A DNA stretch of 18,438 bases from Gracilaria vermiculophylla (Eukaryota; Rhodophyta; Florideophyceae; Gracilariales; Gracilariaceae): contig JAHNZQ020000010.1 of the NCBI GenBank assembly GCA_019155205.2, forward strand, positions 295,245 through 313,682, in the 5' to 3' direction. The translations under genes were made by a program, and so were the position numbers. Below the pieces are notes generated by a model that was not told the origin of the DNA, made no database searches, and saw nothing but the letters and a program-made list of their open reading frames with translations. Below are positions 8,976 to 18,242 of this stretch, one piece after another. Each line of letters starts with the position of its first letter. Position 1 is the stretch's first letter.

Positions 8976-10544
8976 AAGAGGACAAAACAACTTTGCAGTA
9001 CATTATCCCGTTTCTGGTCATCCAGGACGCCGACGGAAAAGAAGGATCCGTTGAAATATGCTTGGAATGCAGGGAATCCGGAGAAAAGTACAGTGAGCTC
9101 CCTGTGGTTATGGCCGTTGTTGAGGAGGGGAAAGAAGCTCTCCCCATCACCATAGTGGATTTCCTGAAGGAGCAGAGTATGGATGCGTACTGCAAGAAGT
9201 GTCTCGCCACTGTAGGGAATCTAACATCGTCATTAGATGTCGACTGGAACGGCGTACTTGTACATCGTGCACCCCTGGATGGAGCTCTCCAAAAGATGGT
9301 CCCGGCAAGACTACTGGCGAGGGTGATGTATCTCTCGCACTATTCTTGCCTCGCCGGGAACCCCAGTGGATGGCGTGTGTATTTCAACATGCGGAAGGAG
9401 TTCTATTGGCCTAACATGGCTAATAACGCGTTCCAAGCGGTGGCGGATTGCTCTTCCTGCGTGGACGCTTGGGGGAATATACGTAATCACTGGACGCCGC
9501 TCACTCTGTTCCCGCCTTCAGGACCTTTAAAGTTCGTCTCCATGGTCATTTCGGGCCCTCTCCCCATGACGAAGCGAGGGTACCGATTTATCCTCTTGAT
9601 AACTGATCGTTTCTGGAAGATCACGTGCGCCAATATCCTTCGAAGCACAACTGCAGCAGTAATTGCCGACGTCTTTCTGGAGCAATGGGTCTATCTCTGT
9701 GGGATACCGTTGTACCTCCTCACGGAAAATGGCCCCTAGTTCGAGGGAAAGCTATTTCGCGCCATGTCCGAAATGCTGGGGATGAAAAAATTGTTCACAA
9801 CTGTCTATCACCCTCAGACTAACGGAGACGTGTAGAGGTTCAACAGAACCATCGCCTCGAGGCTGAAGCACTACGTCGCGGACCTCCAGAAGGACTAGAA
9901 CGCACATGTGGGCCCGCTTGCGTATGCATACAACCTGCAAATGCACCGCTCTACGCGGCCCGCTCCTTTCAATCTGGTGCTCTCGTGCATTTCGCCTCGT
10001 GCCGTCATTGCGGCACTCGCCATGACGAACCCGGCAGATGGATGGGAACCAGGTACCAACAGCCACGCAAGCAAAACACTTCATCTTCAGGCGGTATGAG
10101 AACGCTCTCTCCCTCGTAAAGGAGAGACTAAACGCCATGCAGAGGATATGTAAACAGGATCTTGACCGAAAGAAGAAAGACAGCCCTCACTTGGAGGGAG
10201 GCGACGAGCATTTCCTTGACTAACCTCGGGAAACATCCGACGAACCGCTGGACGTTACGCGCAAGTTAGCGCCGACCACCTCAGGGCCTTACAAGATCCT
10301 GGCCACCTATAGGGACACTGTCGCCAGTGAGGTAATCGGGTTCCGAGACGTCGTCTCCCGTGATTGGGGAACGAAAGTCCCGACGCCCAGCCCTTCAGGA
10401 ATGCCCGCTACCCCACCTCAGGGACCACGCGCAGAACTTCCTCATCCGACCACCTCAGAAGTGACGACACCGTTGGATACTGGAAATCTCATCACCCCTC
10501 TCGGTGAACCATTGCTGAAGGCTTCGGATGCCATCGTGACCCCT
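8976..10544 (+). pseudogene. Pol: integrase (zinc-binding and DD35E core), inactive
   Basis: After an acidic spacer the HHCC region reads YLSHYSCLAGNPSGWRV ... DCSSC. The first His (9338-9340) and both Cys (9449-9451, 9458-9460) remain, but the second His of AGHP is Asn (9359-9361). In the core, MVISGPLPMTKRGYRFILLITDRFWK, LLTENGP, and HPQTNGDV-stop-RFNRT mark the three catalytic blocks. The catalytic positions read Val (9545-9547), Glu (9725-9727) and TAG (9833-9835), with 59 and 35 residues between them, so the DD35E spacing is exact. Other stops are TAG 9737-9739 (usual Gln), TAG 9896-9898 (usual Trp) and TAA 10221-10223. A frameshift falls near 10070. The C-terminal domain continues with KLAPTTSGPYKIL and a Pro/Thr-rich linker. 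The product would join element DNA to the host chromosome. Confidence 0.9.
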
Positions 10545-10733
10545 GAAGGTGAAATCCTCTACGCGGTGGAACATATCGTCTCCCATCGACAAACCCCTGC
10601 AGGAATACTGTACCGCGTCCGCTGGTACGGGTACACCTGAAAAGACGACACGAAAGAACCTCCGGGACACATCCCGGAGAACTTCATCAGAAAATATCAC
10701 GCCAACCTGGTTCGAAAACTCCTCTCCGCATAG
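10545..10733 (+). pseudogene. Pol: C-terminal chromodomain
   Basis: The residues YAVEHIVSHRQTPAGILYRV and RWYGYT (from 10560), then TGA (10638-10640), KDDTKEPPGHIPENFIRKY give a chromodomain: a Y-V-E-I strand, the L-Y-V-W-Y-G strand, and a DDTWEP-like turn followed by a helix. The third aromatic (TWEP) is Lys here. In chromoviruses this domain guides integration toward histone-marked chromatin. The frame ends at TAG 10731-10733, which is taken as the natural end of pol because a polypurine tract follows within 13 bases and no further sense-strand similarity is seen. Confidence 0.8.
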
Positions 10734-10745
10734 ACGCTTTCGTTT

Positions 10746-10762
10746 AAGAAAGGGGAAGGGGG
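10746..10762 (+). other. Internal polypurine tract just after pol
   Basis: Seventeen unbroken purines, AAGAAAGGGGAAGGGGG, lie 13 bases after the pol stop. The core (AAAGGGG) resembles the tract before the 3' LTR at 13373-13383. It may be an ancestral plus-strand primer site left inside when the 3' region was gained, or a second priming site. Both are inference. Confidence 0.45.
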
Positions 10763-10942
10763 CCCAAAACTGGAGTTGTTTTTCGTCTCGGCTGTCTCCT
10801 CCCAACCTGAAGTTCTCTTTTTCGCCTCGGAGACGCCATTGACCGCTCTTCGCACGCTCCTGCGGCAGCACTTCGTGTCGTGGAGTGCGCGGGCATGGCC
10901 CATTCGTATTTCAACTACCGTTCATGGAGCTTCTGCTCCAAC

Positions 10943-12206
10943 TTAAGAATCTTTTATTCCGCCTCTATCGTGAACTAACTTCCATCTCCTGGGACCTTTC
11001 ACGTACAGGTCACCAAATCGCGTCGTACAATTTGCTTCGAGGCGTGCGTTTGCCGTGAGCGCTTTGCTCGCGAAGAACTCCGACAGGCTTTTCTTGATGG
11101 ACGACCTTGAGGCTCGCTCCGCCCGGGCCTTATGGAGTTCAGAGACCCAGGCACACGCCTCGCGCAGCGCCTTTACAGGAGAAGCCTATAAGGACGGCCC
11201 GTCACCAGCCACGCCTACACCAACTCCCGGAAAGCAGCAATCAGAGCCCCAGGGGATAACCCGCTCGATGGTGCACCCGAAGCGGTCACCTCCGTTGACT
11301 GAACGACAATCGCCTCGGATGGAGCCACGGACGGCGGACTGGCTGGGATAGGGGCTTCCCGGTGGCATTCTACAGGCACCACCGCGGGGGTCTGAAGAGC
11401 CAAGGACGGAGTCAGTAACACCGGAGGTGAGGGCGGTACGGGAATTGGAACGCTCGGCAGACGAGGCTGAAGAACAGGTGCAGGAAGGATTTGCAGTCGG
11501 AGTTGCACCACCGGGCCGAGGTTCCCGTGACAGAGGTAATCTCATCCTTTTCTGTAGGGGACACGGCAGCTACCACTGCGGGAGGATCCAGCATTGCGGC
11601 GGAATGTGGCTTTATGACCTAAGGAGGTGCACTCATATCCTGGGACGGAGTCGGTAACCAACGGGGCGTGCAAGTCGCCAGGCTGTCTATCAAGGGGTCA
11701 TAGGCGGGTACTCGGAGCCATGGCCCATGAGGAACCCGAGAAGGCGCCAGAAGGGGAAAAGCAGGGTATTCTCGCCCGTCATCGTCTCTATTAGGACTCC
11801 TCACAATGGGGTGAAACTTGTCTTCGCCGTATTCGTACCACAGGAAACCCGGCGTGTCATTCTACGCCACCTGGAAGTTGTAATCCAAAAGTGTCTCCGC
11901 CTTGGACTCGCTCCATGCGGTGCCCTTCACCAGGTTTTGGATGCCAAAGGAGCGCAGGACCCGGATAATGGACGCCGAAAAGGGGAGCAAACGTCCGGCG
12001 GTCGGCTGACACGTCGAGTCTCAGTAGAGGCGGCCGTTACGGCATCGAGTAGAGGAGGTTACGCCTTCGTCCACTGCTTGGAGATACGCCATCAGGGTGC
12101 CGACCGCGAACTCCGTTAAGGCGACCAACATGACAAACTGCCCTAGGTAGTCATGGTGATCCAGAACCTCGGAGATGTGGTACGCGAAGGTCATTGGTGT
12201 CGCCAC
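10943..12206 (-). pseudogene. Antisense accessory gene, C-terminal two thirds, decayed; family not recognised
   Basis: On the minus strand one frame runs from 12206 to about 11520 with only three stops (TGA 12023-12021, TAG 11864-11862, TAG 11621-11619). It contains strongly protein-like stretches such as FAYHISEVLDHHDYLGQFVM, ESKAETLLDYNFQVA and GFLWYEYGEDKFHPIV. By eye many of its codons end in G or C. A frame change near 11515 leads into a Pro/Val/Ser-rich segment (about 11511-11215). Another near 11200 leads into ALREACAWVSELHKARAERA and SLSEFFASKALTANARLEAN, a likely amphipathic helix or coiled coil, then FGDLYVKGPRRWKLVHD and stop TAA 10945-10943. It overlaps nothing recognisable on the sense strand. 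With the upstream segment at 12191-12799 it would make one protein of about 630 residues. No domain was recognised. It is not an obvious env: no clear signal peptide or membrane segment was seen. Confidence 0.45.
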
Positions 12207-12799
12207 GCAGAGGAGCGGGATACCCAGTGGTCCCTCCAGGAGTCATTCTCCTTGAGATAATACTTCGGAGGCTGCCCGGAAGGCATGTCATGGAATTCCG
12301 TGTTATGCCAACCATAGAAGTACCCGAAGGCGGTGCATACTCGAGTCTCGTCTGCAAGGTGCGTTTCACATCGATCTCGGATGAGCCAGTAGAGGCGATC
12401 GTATGGGGGATTGAAGGGCAATACCGCGATGGCAGAGCGTCCATAGGCAATGCTTTCGGGTCGCCCTGCTCTTTGGTGTGAGCTCTCCTTGTGAAAAAGT
12501 ACCTGGAGTCGCGCCTGAATCTCGCGTTCTTCGGCGCACCTTAAGTCGGGAGTATCACAATGTCCCAACGTGGTTCGAGCGCTGTCACCATGCACCAAAG
12601 TATGGAGCCAGTGAGCACGATAAGTATCCACCTGGTTCCCCTTCTGGTCATTCCACGCAACCTCCGGTACGGTTCGGAATCGCATCGACTGAAGGTATGG
12701 GCCCAAGTGGTAAATGTAATCCTCCACGGGGCACGGGAGGCTTACGCGCCTGTCGTGGTTATATGCAACACCGGGGGGGGAGCCGCGTAAAGACGCCAT
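12191..12799 (-). CDS. Antisense accessory gene, N-terminal segment (202 codons open); family not recognised
   Basis: This is an uninterrupted minus-strand frame from ATG 12799-12797. The frame is open back to TGA 12835-12833, so this is the first ATG. The product is rich in Tyr, Trp and charged residues, with stretches VEDYIYHLGPYLQSMRFRTV, EEREIQARLQVLFHKES, NPPYDRLYWLIRDRCETHLA and FGYFYGWHNTEFHD. It looks like a soluble, partly helical protein. It ends at a stop directly beside the start of the next open minus frame (12206), with a one-base-type frame change, so the two are best read as one broken gene. The overlapping plus-strand frame (12478-12915) is poorer in hydrophobic and aromatic residues and richer in Arg, Gly, Pro and Ser, and is taken as its shadow. 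Function unknown. Confidence 0.5.
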   Translation of the reverse strand: MASLRGSPPGVAYNHDRRVSLPCPVEDYIYHLGPYLQSMRFRTVPEVAWNDQKGNQVDTYRAHWLHTLVHGDSARTTLGHCDTPDLRCAEEREIQARLQVLFHKESSHQRAGRPESIAYGRSAIAVLPFNPPYDRLYWLIRDRCETHLADETRVCTAFGYFYGWHNTEFHDMPSGQPPKYYLKENDSWRDHWVSRSSAWRHQ

Positions 12800-12835
12800 C
12801 GTGGAATTCGAGGAGAAGCCGGGTAACCGGAATCA

Positions 12836-13372
12836 GGCGAGGTATGGAGCACCATGGCGAGGCGTACGTTCATATCCAGTGGAAGCCGACGGGGGCGCAG
12901 ACGAGACGGTTATGAGACTTGCACCTTCACGGATATTGAATGAACGGACGCGATGAAGCGGGTGTTTCCAGAAGAAGAATCATCAAAGGAATCGGAGTGG
13001 CAAGTGCCTCAAGGGGGTCGGCGTCCACTCTGGACTGACCCACGCTCCGTCCACGGAAGTTGCACGTCTGCACCGCGCACTGCACGCTAGAATGCGCGGA
13101 AACTCAGGCCGCCGACTGGCGCAGCAGCACCAACAGGTTACGCCAAGGAGGAGGAGACGCAGCCGGGTTAAGGAAGAGCAGGGCCCGTAAACACCGCAAC
13201 GGATAAAACACGAGCCCGCGGCGGTACGCCGCGCAGGAGTATTGAAGTATAAAGGAACGCGTGAAGGAGAGAATTTGTCAATTGCCAGATGCCGCGCTGG
13301 CAGCGACACCGATAGGAACCACCGCGTGGATCAAGGAATTGGAAGATGCGCCTCAAGGACGTGGTGCAATTT
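12836..13372. other. 3' region upstream of the polypurine tract, no gene supported
   Basis: This stretch would be the upstream (promoter) side of the antisense gene and the downstream side for the sense transcript. ORFs of about 105 codons exist on the minus strand (13309-12983 and 13485-13168), and a plus-strand frame reads ALHARMRGNSGRRLAQQHQQ. They compete with one another and none has a recognisable motif. No TATA-like element could be assigned with confidence. Confidence 0.4.
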
Positions 13373-13383
13373 AGGAAAGGGGG
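13373..13383 (+). other. Polypurine tract before the 3' LTR
   Basis: AGGAAAGGGGG lies directly against the start of the 3' LTR (13384), the position expected for the plus-strand primer of an LTR retrotransposon. Confidence 0.8.
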
Positions 13384-13943
13384 TATATAGTACAGTGGCT
13401 CCGAAGGGAAAAATGGTGGTGTGGCCTTATGGTATATTATTCCTAAGGAGGGCTCGTATTTTATTAACTGAGCCACGTAGTGCATAATTCTGCCTGCATG
13501 CGCTACAGTATCCTTAAGAGACGGTAGAATTATTATTATTTTTAGTTAATTTACGCAGGTAATTACTACAGTTGTGAGACCTGCCGAGGCGCTCTCCCGG
13601 CTTGATACTTAATATGCCGGTTGAGCTCCAACTCTAGGGAAGTAAAGACAAGCACCTTTGAGTCTTCATCTGCTTTTTTGGTTGGAGACTCTTGTCGATC
13701 ATCCTAAGAACTCTAGGCCGCCGATCTCCAGGTCGCCTCATAGCAGCGCCTGTAGGAGCATTGTCCGCCCAGTGAACCCCCCCCCCTCACTTGGTGTTTG
13801 CGAATCCTTTTTAAGGATTCCCCCGGCTCCTGACAGCCAATACCGGAAATCACCTTCAGGAACTCGCGTTTTTGGACTCAACAAAAACAGTCCTAACGGA
13901 CGTTGTGCTCTACTATCTCGAAAGGAGAACGGACGGTACCACA
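13384..13943 (+). repeat. 3' LTR (560 bp)
   Basis: It starts TATATAGTACAGTGG, where the leftward copy has TGTAATACAGTGG, and ends GGTACCACA at 13943, where similarity to both leaders stops. The opening TG has become TA. The whole length matches the leftward LTR (737-187), and 13481-13943 matches the truncated 5' LTR. The invariant 35-base block is at 13741-13775. ORFs inside it (for example 13658-14002) are chance frames. Confidence 0.88.
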
Positions 13944-15608
13944 CTTGGAACGCGTTTGTCGAAAAATGCCCATCAACCTCAGCAGCGATACCGCTGTGTT
14001 AAATCCCGAAAAGGGCGTATCCATACAGGCCATGGGACTGAACTAGCATACGAGAACCGAGTGCCAGTTGCAAGATTGAAGCGAAACCAATGTATGATGA
14101 GGCGAAAGCGATACCCCGAGCATTACATGTCTGAGCCAGAAAAGTGTCGTAATCACTAGGTAAAATTTGATCATGGAGAACTTATGGAACAACAAAAGAA
14201 CTGGCCCGACGAGTGGAGCGACCGCTCAGTTGATGTCTAAAACCAAAACCTGGAGCCATGGTTGCTCGATTAATCAAATGCAGACATGGTTTGGCAATCT
14301 ATCCATATGGTACGACTCGGAGATGGTACCTCATGCAGTTGTTCCAAAAACTTGGAGCAGGAGTGAATTTTGAACATGATCCAGGAACAGTACCGGAATA
14401 GATATCCGAGGTGAGAGAAAAACCAAATGGTATCGAGGAGAGAAACTAAGTGCCGGCCGGATAGGCCTCCAGACGTTCACGCTTTATGCTTCGATGCAAA
14501 TCTGCACGAGACCGAGTGACCGTCGGGAGCGCTGAGGGCGAGTTTGCGTGCTCATGGGCAAGCGCTCGCTCAAGCAGCCTTTAAGACGGAAATGAATACC
14601 ATGCAGTATTCACGAGAAAAGAATCAATAACAGTTGGCGAAGAAAAAGCAAGGTTGTCCACGTCCACTTTTTCGGCCGCCCTACAGCTAGGCTCAAAAAC
14701 AGATGACTCCCGAGGGTACATTATCGTTTCTCTACGGTCGCACAGGTAATGAAAGGGAGCGCAATGCAAAAAACTCTGATACCTAAGTGGTAACACCAAC
14801 GACAAACAGGCTGCATTCCATACCTCTGGGGAGCTGATGAGTGCCTGGGTTACTGTGACGGAAGAGATGCGGTGGATAACTGACGGGCATTTCGGAACAT
14901 ATAGTGAGATCCAAAGCTGCAATGAGAAGATCTCTTGCGGAAAAGGTATATGATTGAAAGAGAACTAGTTGGAGCACCGGCCAGCAGAAGATTAAGCCCG
15001 CAAATACAAACAAAACAACCATCCATCAGGAACAGAAATGCTAAATCAAATCCCCGCTAGTGTCAGGAAGATGCCGGATGAAAAATCCCGAATGCCCCCT
15101 GACAAAAGACATATGCTGCGCCGCACAACTCCAAAATTAGTAAGTGATCGTTACGCCTGAAATCAAGCAGCCCGATGAAAGGGGGGTATGTACTAAATAG
15201 AGCGCAGCAACTCAGTCGTGTAGCACGCATTATGGTTCACACGATCAACGTTTAATCACTAGTTGAAGAAGCATGGATAGTTTTTTATTGATGCCGTCAC
15301 GCTTCAGTAGGCAGCGTACAGGAAGCCTCCATTTGTGTCACTGTAGCCTCGTGGATGGGCTGGTTGGGAATCAAAGCTCCGCACCGCACTTAGAGAGATG
15401 TGTGAGCTTCTTCTTCACTACTGAGTAAAGACAGATAACCTTCTCAATATTTAAATTTTACAAAAGGCGCAATTATTCAAATCGTCAGAGCCACACTTTT
15501 TCTTGTTCTAAATAGTCTATAGATTCTATTTATTAAGGTATTTACCTTCTGTTCCACTCTCAGCCGTCCTACAGACATTTCTATTTGTATATTCGAGACG
15601 TCCTCAAA
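13944..15608. other. Unassigned decayed sequence between the 3' LTR and the pogo-like transposase
   Basis: No known domain was recognised. From about 13950 to 14700 one plus-strand frame has protein-like pieces (LKRNQCMMRRKRYPEHYM, FDHGELMEQQKNWPDEW, NADMVWQSIHMVRLGDG) separated by scattered stops; it may be an old coding relic. Minus-strand ORFs at 14922-14581 and 15022-14783 are hydrophobic but without motif. The left end of the pogo-like element should lie in the right part of this stretch, but no TIR was found by eye. Confidence 0.35.
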
Positions 15609-17420
15609 ATGTCGATGTCCATGCGACAGCAGACAGGTCGCCTAAAGAAAAGCATGGCCAAACGAGAGCAGAACGAGGTTGCTCGCATTCATCCTTTAGA
15701 GCTTCTCAAACAGCAACATAAACTTCCCAGCGTAGCAAGTATATGTGATTTATCAACATCCACTGTTTATCCGCTCCGCAGAGATTGGAAGACAAATAAC
15801 AATATATGGCTTAGCAAGCTTCTGAATCTTATCGCATACCACCCTGGACGACACTCGATCCTGAAAGCTACTGAACAAAAAATGATTAACAAACGAATAG
15901 AACAAGCTGAAGAAAGAGGATTTGCGTTACAAGCTGACCATGTTAGGTATAACATGGGAGAGATATCGAGTGATGTGCGAAAAATGTACAAAAACAAACC
16001 CTTTAGCGTGGAGATAGTTCGATTCTTTCGCGCAGGTATTCGTGAAATAACAGTACAGAGAGCAGGAAACCATAACCATAAGTACTGCTTCGTTAAGAAC
16101 GTGGATCACCTCTGTACTTTAGTCAGCAAACTGAAAGCGCTAAAACTCAAGCATACGGATATGTTCAACGACCCCAACAAAATTTGGAATCTGTACGAGA
16201 CGGCCGTAAACGAAGCATATGGAAAAGGAGTGAGGGTGATTACTAGTGCACACACAAATTTCGGTGGATGGCGCAACAATATAAAAGATAACGGAGCCCA
16301 TGTTACTGCAGTGATAGCTGCATCTGCTTCTGGTTTGATTGCACCTCCGTTCTTTGTAGACGCCGGGAAGAAGGTGATGCCGCAATGGAAAAAGTGGATC
16401 GATGCTGCAAGCAACCGAAAGCTCCCTCCAAGGCTGCACGGCATGGCTGATGTAGAATGAATACCCCAACACAAAAACATCTACAACACTGCTAAGAGGT
16501 CCATAACAATGGAGCTGATGCCAAAACTCGTTCAGCATTTCAATGAGTCTGTGCAAAAGGCAATATCGTGGGATCAGCAAGTTTGGTTATTACTGGATGG
16601 TCACAGCTTCCGACGGGGGAACGAATGGATCAAATACTGCCAAGATTCCAATATCATCGTCATACAACTGCCTGCGAACACCTTTCACGTTCTGCAGCCG
16701 TGTGGCGCGTCCACAAACAAGACATACAAAAAGACAACGAGGGATATCAGAGACATGCTTGTTTAAACGGGGCTGTATTAAAATGCAAACATAGCGTTTA
16801 AGACCAAGATTGGTGTCGCAGGCTTCAAGTCTCTTACCTGCCATACTGCTAAACAAAAGTTCATCAATACAGACATTTGGCCCACGGAATTCCAGTTTTT
16901 CGAAAACCTACGACGCACACTCATCAATAAGGCACGGAAATCAGATGAAAGTAGTGAATATACCGACGGAAGATTTCAGATGACGTTACGGACAAGTGAT
17001 CGCGGATTCTTACCAAAAATCAAAGATATCGTTCGGCGCGAGAGTTGTTCGACGCAAGGCCTTTGCCGAATCGAGCAGACACTACAAAAATACCCGTGCC
17101 GCTCATCCCATTCTTTGGGAAGCCGCGCCACTTTGAGCACTTTTTCGTAGTGTTAAAAAGAGCGATGTAAAATTCTATGGAGCACCGACCGCGATTCTCA
17201 CCAATCATGTGTTAATTGGGAAAATTACAAACAGGAACGACATATTGAAGAACTGTGGCAGCCGTGGGAGCAGTAGCAAGACATAAAACAGACGCAAACG
17301 CTGTAAATATATTGTGAAGTTGAGCAAAACCCAGTCGGAGTTGCGGATGACGATATTCCAGTACTAAAAGCCTGGAGGCGTCGCCAAGATGTTGTTGGAG
17401 GTGGCGGCAATGAAAATTAG
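15609..17420 (+). pseudogene. pogo/CENP-B-type transposase (DDE_1), decayed by stops only
   Basis: The first ATG (15609) opens a frame that keeps phase to TAG 17418-17420, 604 codons. Residues about 30-65 (LELLKQQHKLPSVASICDLS and TVYPLRRDW) look like a helix-turn-helix. The nuclease part reads KIWNLYETAVNEAYGKGV, GAHVTAVIAASASGLIAPPF, LMPKLVQHFNESVQ, WLLLDGHSFRRGNEW, IQLPANTFHVLQPCGAS and NKTYKK, matching DDE_1 landmarks (iwN.DE, HVT, LLLDGH, PANT.H.LQP.D). The first catalytic Asp is Tyr (16194-16196), the second is kept (16596-16598), and the third is Gly (16704-16706). The distance from second to third leaves 35 residues between, typical for pogo. In-frame stops are TGA 16458-16460, TAA 16764-16766, TAA 16779-16781, TAG 17148-17150, TAA 17154-17156 and two more before the end. 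Similar wording continues past them (FKTKIGVAGFKSL, TEFQFFENLRRTL, WENYKQERHIEELW). An intact protein would bind element ends and cut DNA in the nucleus. Confidence 0.82.
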
Positions 17421-18242
17421 TCCGTTACAAGTGCCGCGGAAGCCCTCCTGGGTTTGGAGCGGGGTTACTGAGCTCAGGAGCAAAGGCGAGCGGGCGTCCG
17501 GGGTTTGCAGAATTATCTCCTGTGCCTTATTTCAGGGAGCAATATGTTAAATGCCTTAGGTACAACCTGTTTGTTTTGTGGTCTAATAAAAGATCTTTGT
17601 GCTCCGAATGTTGTGCAGAATGTTTCTCTTGAGACAGTTACTTTCAATTTGGCCTCTTCGGGTTTTACAGTCAACCAAAAGCTTGTCCAGCTCTTTAATA
17701 TATCTTATTGTTCTGCTGGTGCCGAATACATATTTGCAATCGATGACCGTCAGCTGCTTGTCCTCCTGTACTCACAGCCGTTCTGGTGTGGCTCTTGATA
17801 TCCACTGTATCAATTAGTTTTCTCGTTCTCTATCCAATTACTTCAACGCTCTCTAGACCAGCATGGTGCTTTGAACCTACCAACCAGTCGTGCATGCACC
17901 ACGTGCCATTTCACACTTCTGCGTCGCAAAGAAACGTGAGAAGCGACCCAAATGTCTAGCGCGTCTAACAGGAACCCAAAGCATTGCTGCTTCTGTCATA
18001 TCCACGTCGCGAGCCAAAACCAGATCGGAGTTCACTTTGGTGTCTGCAAACATTGTCGTTCCACACGCCACCAATATTACCAGAATACGAAAATTTGAAA
18101 TTATAGGTGCCACCTGAAGTTTTCTGAAGCACACGATCTGCAGATGCACTTCAAAAATCAACAAGATTGTGCAGTTTTAGAACGAAAAGATGTATCTTCA
18201 AGTTACATTTCCCTTGGCGCTCTTTCACTATTTATAATTTAA
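17421..18242 (+). pseudogene. Cys/His-rich reading frame, possible zinc-binding protein or C-terminal extension; not recognised
   Basis: It is in the same phase as the pogo-like transposase and directly after it. It starts VTSAAEALLGLERG, has TGA at 17469-17471, then about 108 open codons to TGA 17796-17798, with further TGA at 17937-17939 and 18096-18098, and ends at TAA 18240-18242. All four internal stops are TGA, each of which could come from CGA (Arg) by one transition. The C-terminal half is rich in Cys and His pairs: ACTTCHF, HCCFCHIHV, GVCKHCRSTRHQ and YRCHLKFSEAHDLQMHF. The last resembles part of a C2H2 finger but lacks the second Cys. No family could be named. The minus-strand ORF 18164-17877 is taken as its shadow. 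Confidence 0.35.

Larger units (their letters stand above)
3771..13943 (+). mobile_element. Ty3/Gypsy chromovirus-like LTR retrotransposon, nearly full length, inactive
   Basis: The order is 5' LTR (truncated), leader, gag, protease, RT, RNase H, integrase, chromodomain, a 2.6-kb 3' region, polypurine tract and 3' LTR. RT before integrase, together with a C-terminal chromodomain, places it in Ty3/Gypsy among the chromodomain-bearing lineages. The gag-pol reading frame is broken by about a dozen in-frame stops, five or so frameshifts and one in-frame domain deletion. By eye the two LTRs differ at a substantial fraction of positions, so insertion is old. The element is about 10.2 kb, long for this superfamily because of the extra 3' region. 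No target-site duplication can be seen, as the outer part of the 5' LTR is missing. Confidence 0.9.

Noticed and set aside
4406..10733. Alternative genetic code with UAG (or UAR) read as Gln
   Set aside because: Several TAG codons stand at usual Gln positions, but others fall at a usual Trp and at the integrase catalytic Glu, TGA and TAA also occur, and true frameshifts and a deletion are present. Decay explains all of it.
11727..12119. Plus-strand ORF of 130 codons
   Set aside because: It has some hydrophobic stretches, but its third-position base use is mixed and the opposite minus frame is richer in Trp and Tyr and joins the neighbouring minus frames.
12478..12915. Plus-strand ORF of 145 codons in the 3' region
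   Set aside because: It lies opposite the better minus-strand frame, is dominated by Arg, Gly, Pro and Ser, and has no motif. Taken as a shadow.
10734..13383. Env-like gene making the element an errantivirus-type retrovirus
   Set aside because: No sense-strand frame of sufficient length, no clear signal peptide, fusion or membrane segment; the only long coding signal is antisense.
14581..15022. Overlapping hydrophobic minus-strand ORFs of 113 and 79 codons
   Set aside because: No recognisable motif, competing frames, and a surrounding region full of stops; not enough to call a gene.
16106..16580. Minus-strand ORFs of 124 and 146 codons
   Set aside because: They are the reverse side of the DDE_1 transposase, whose plus-strand motifs are clear.
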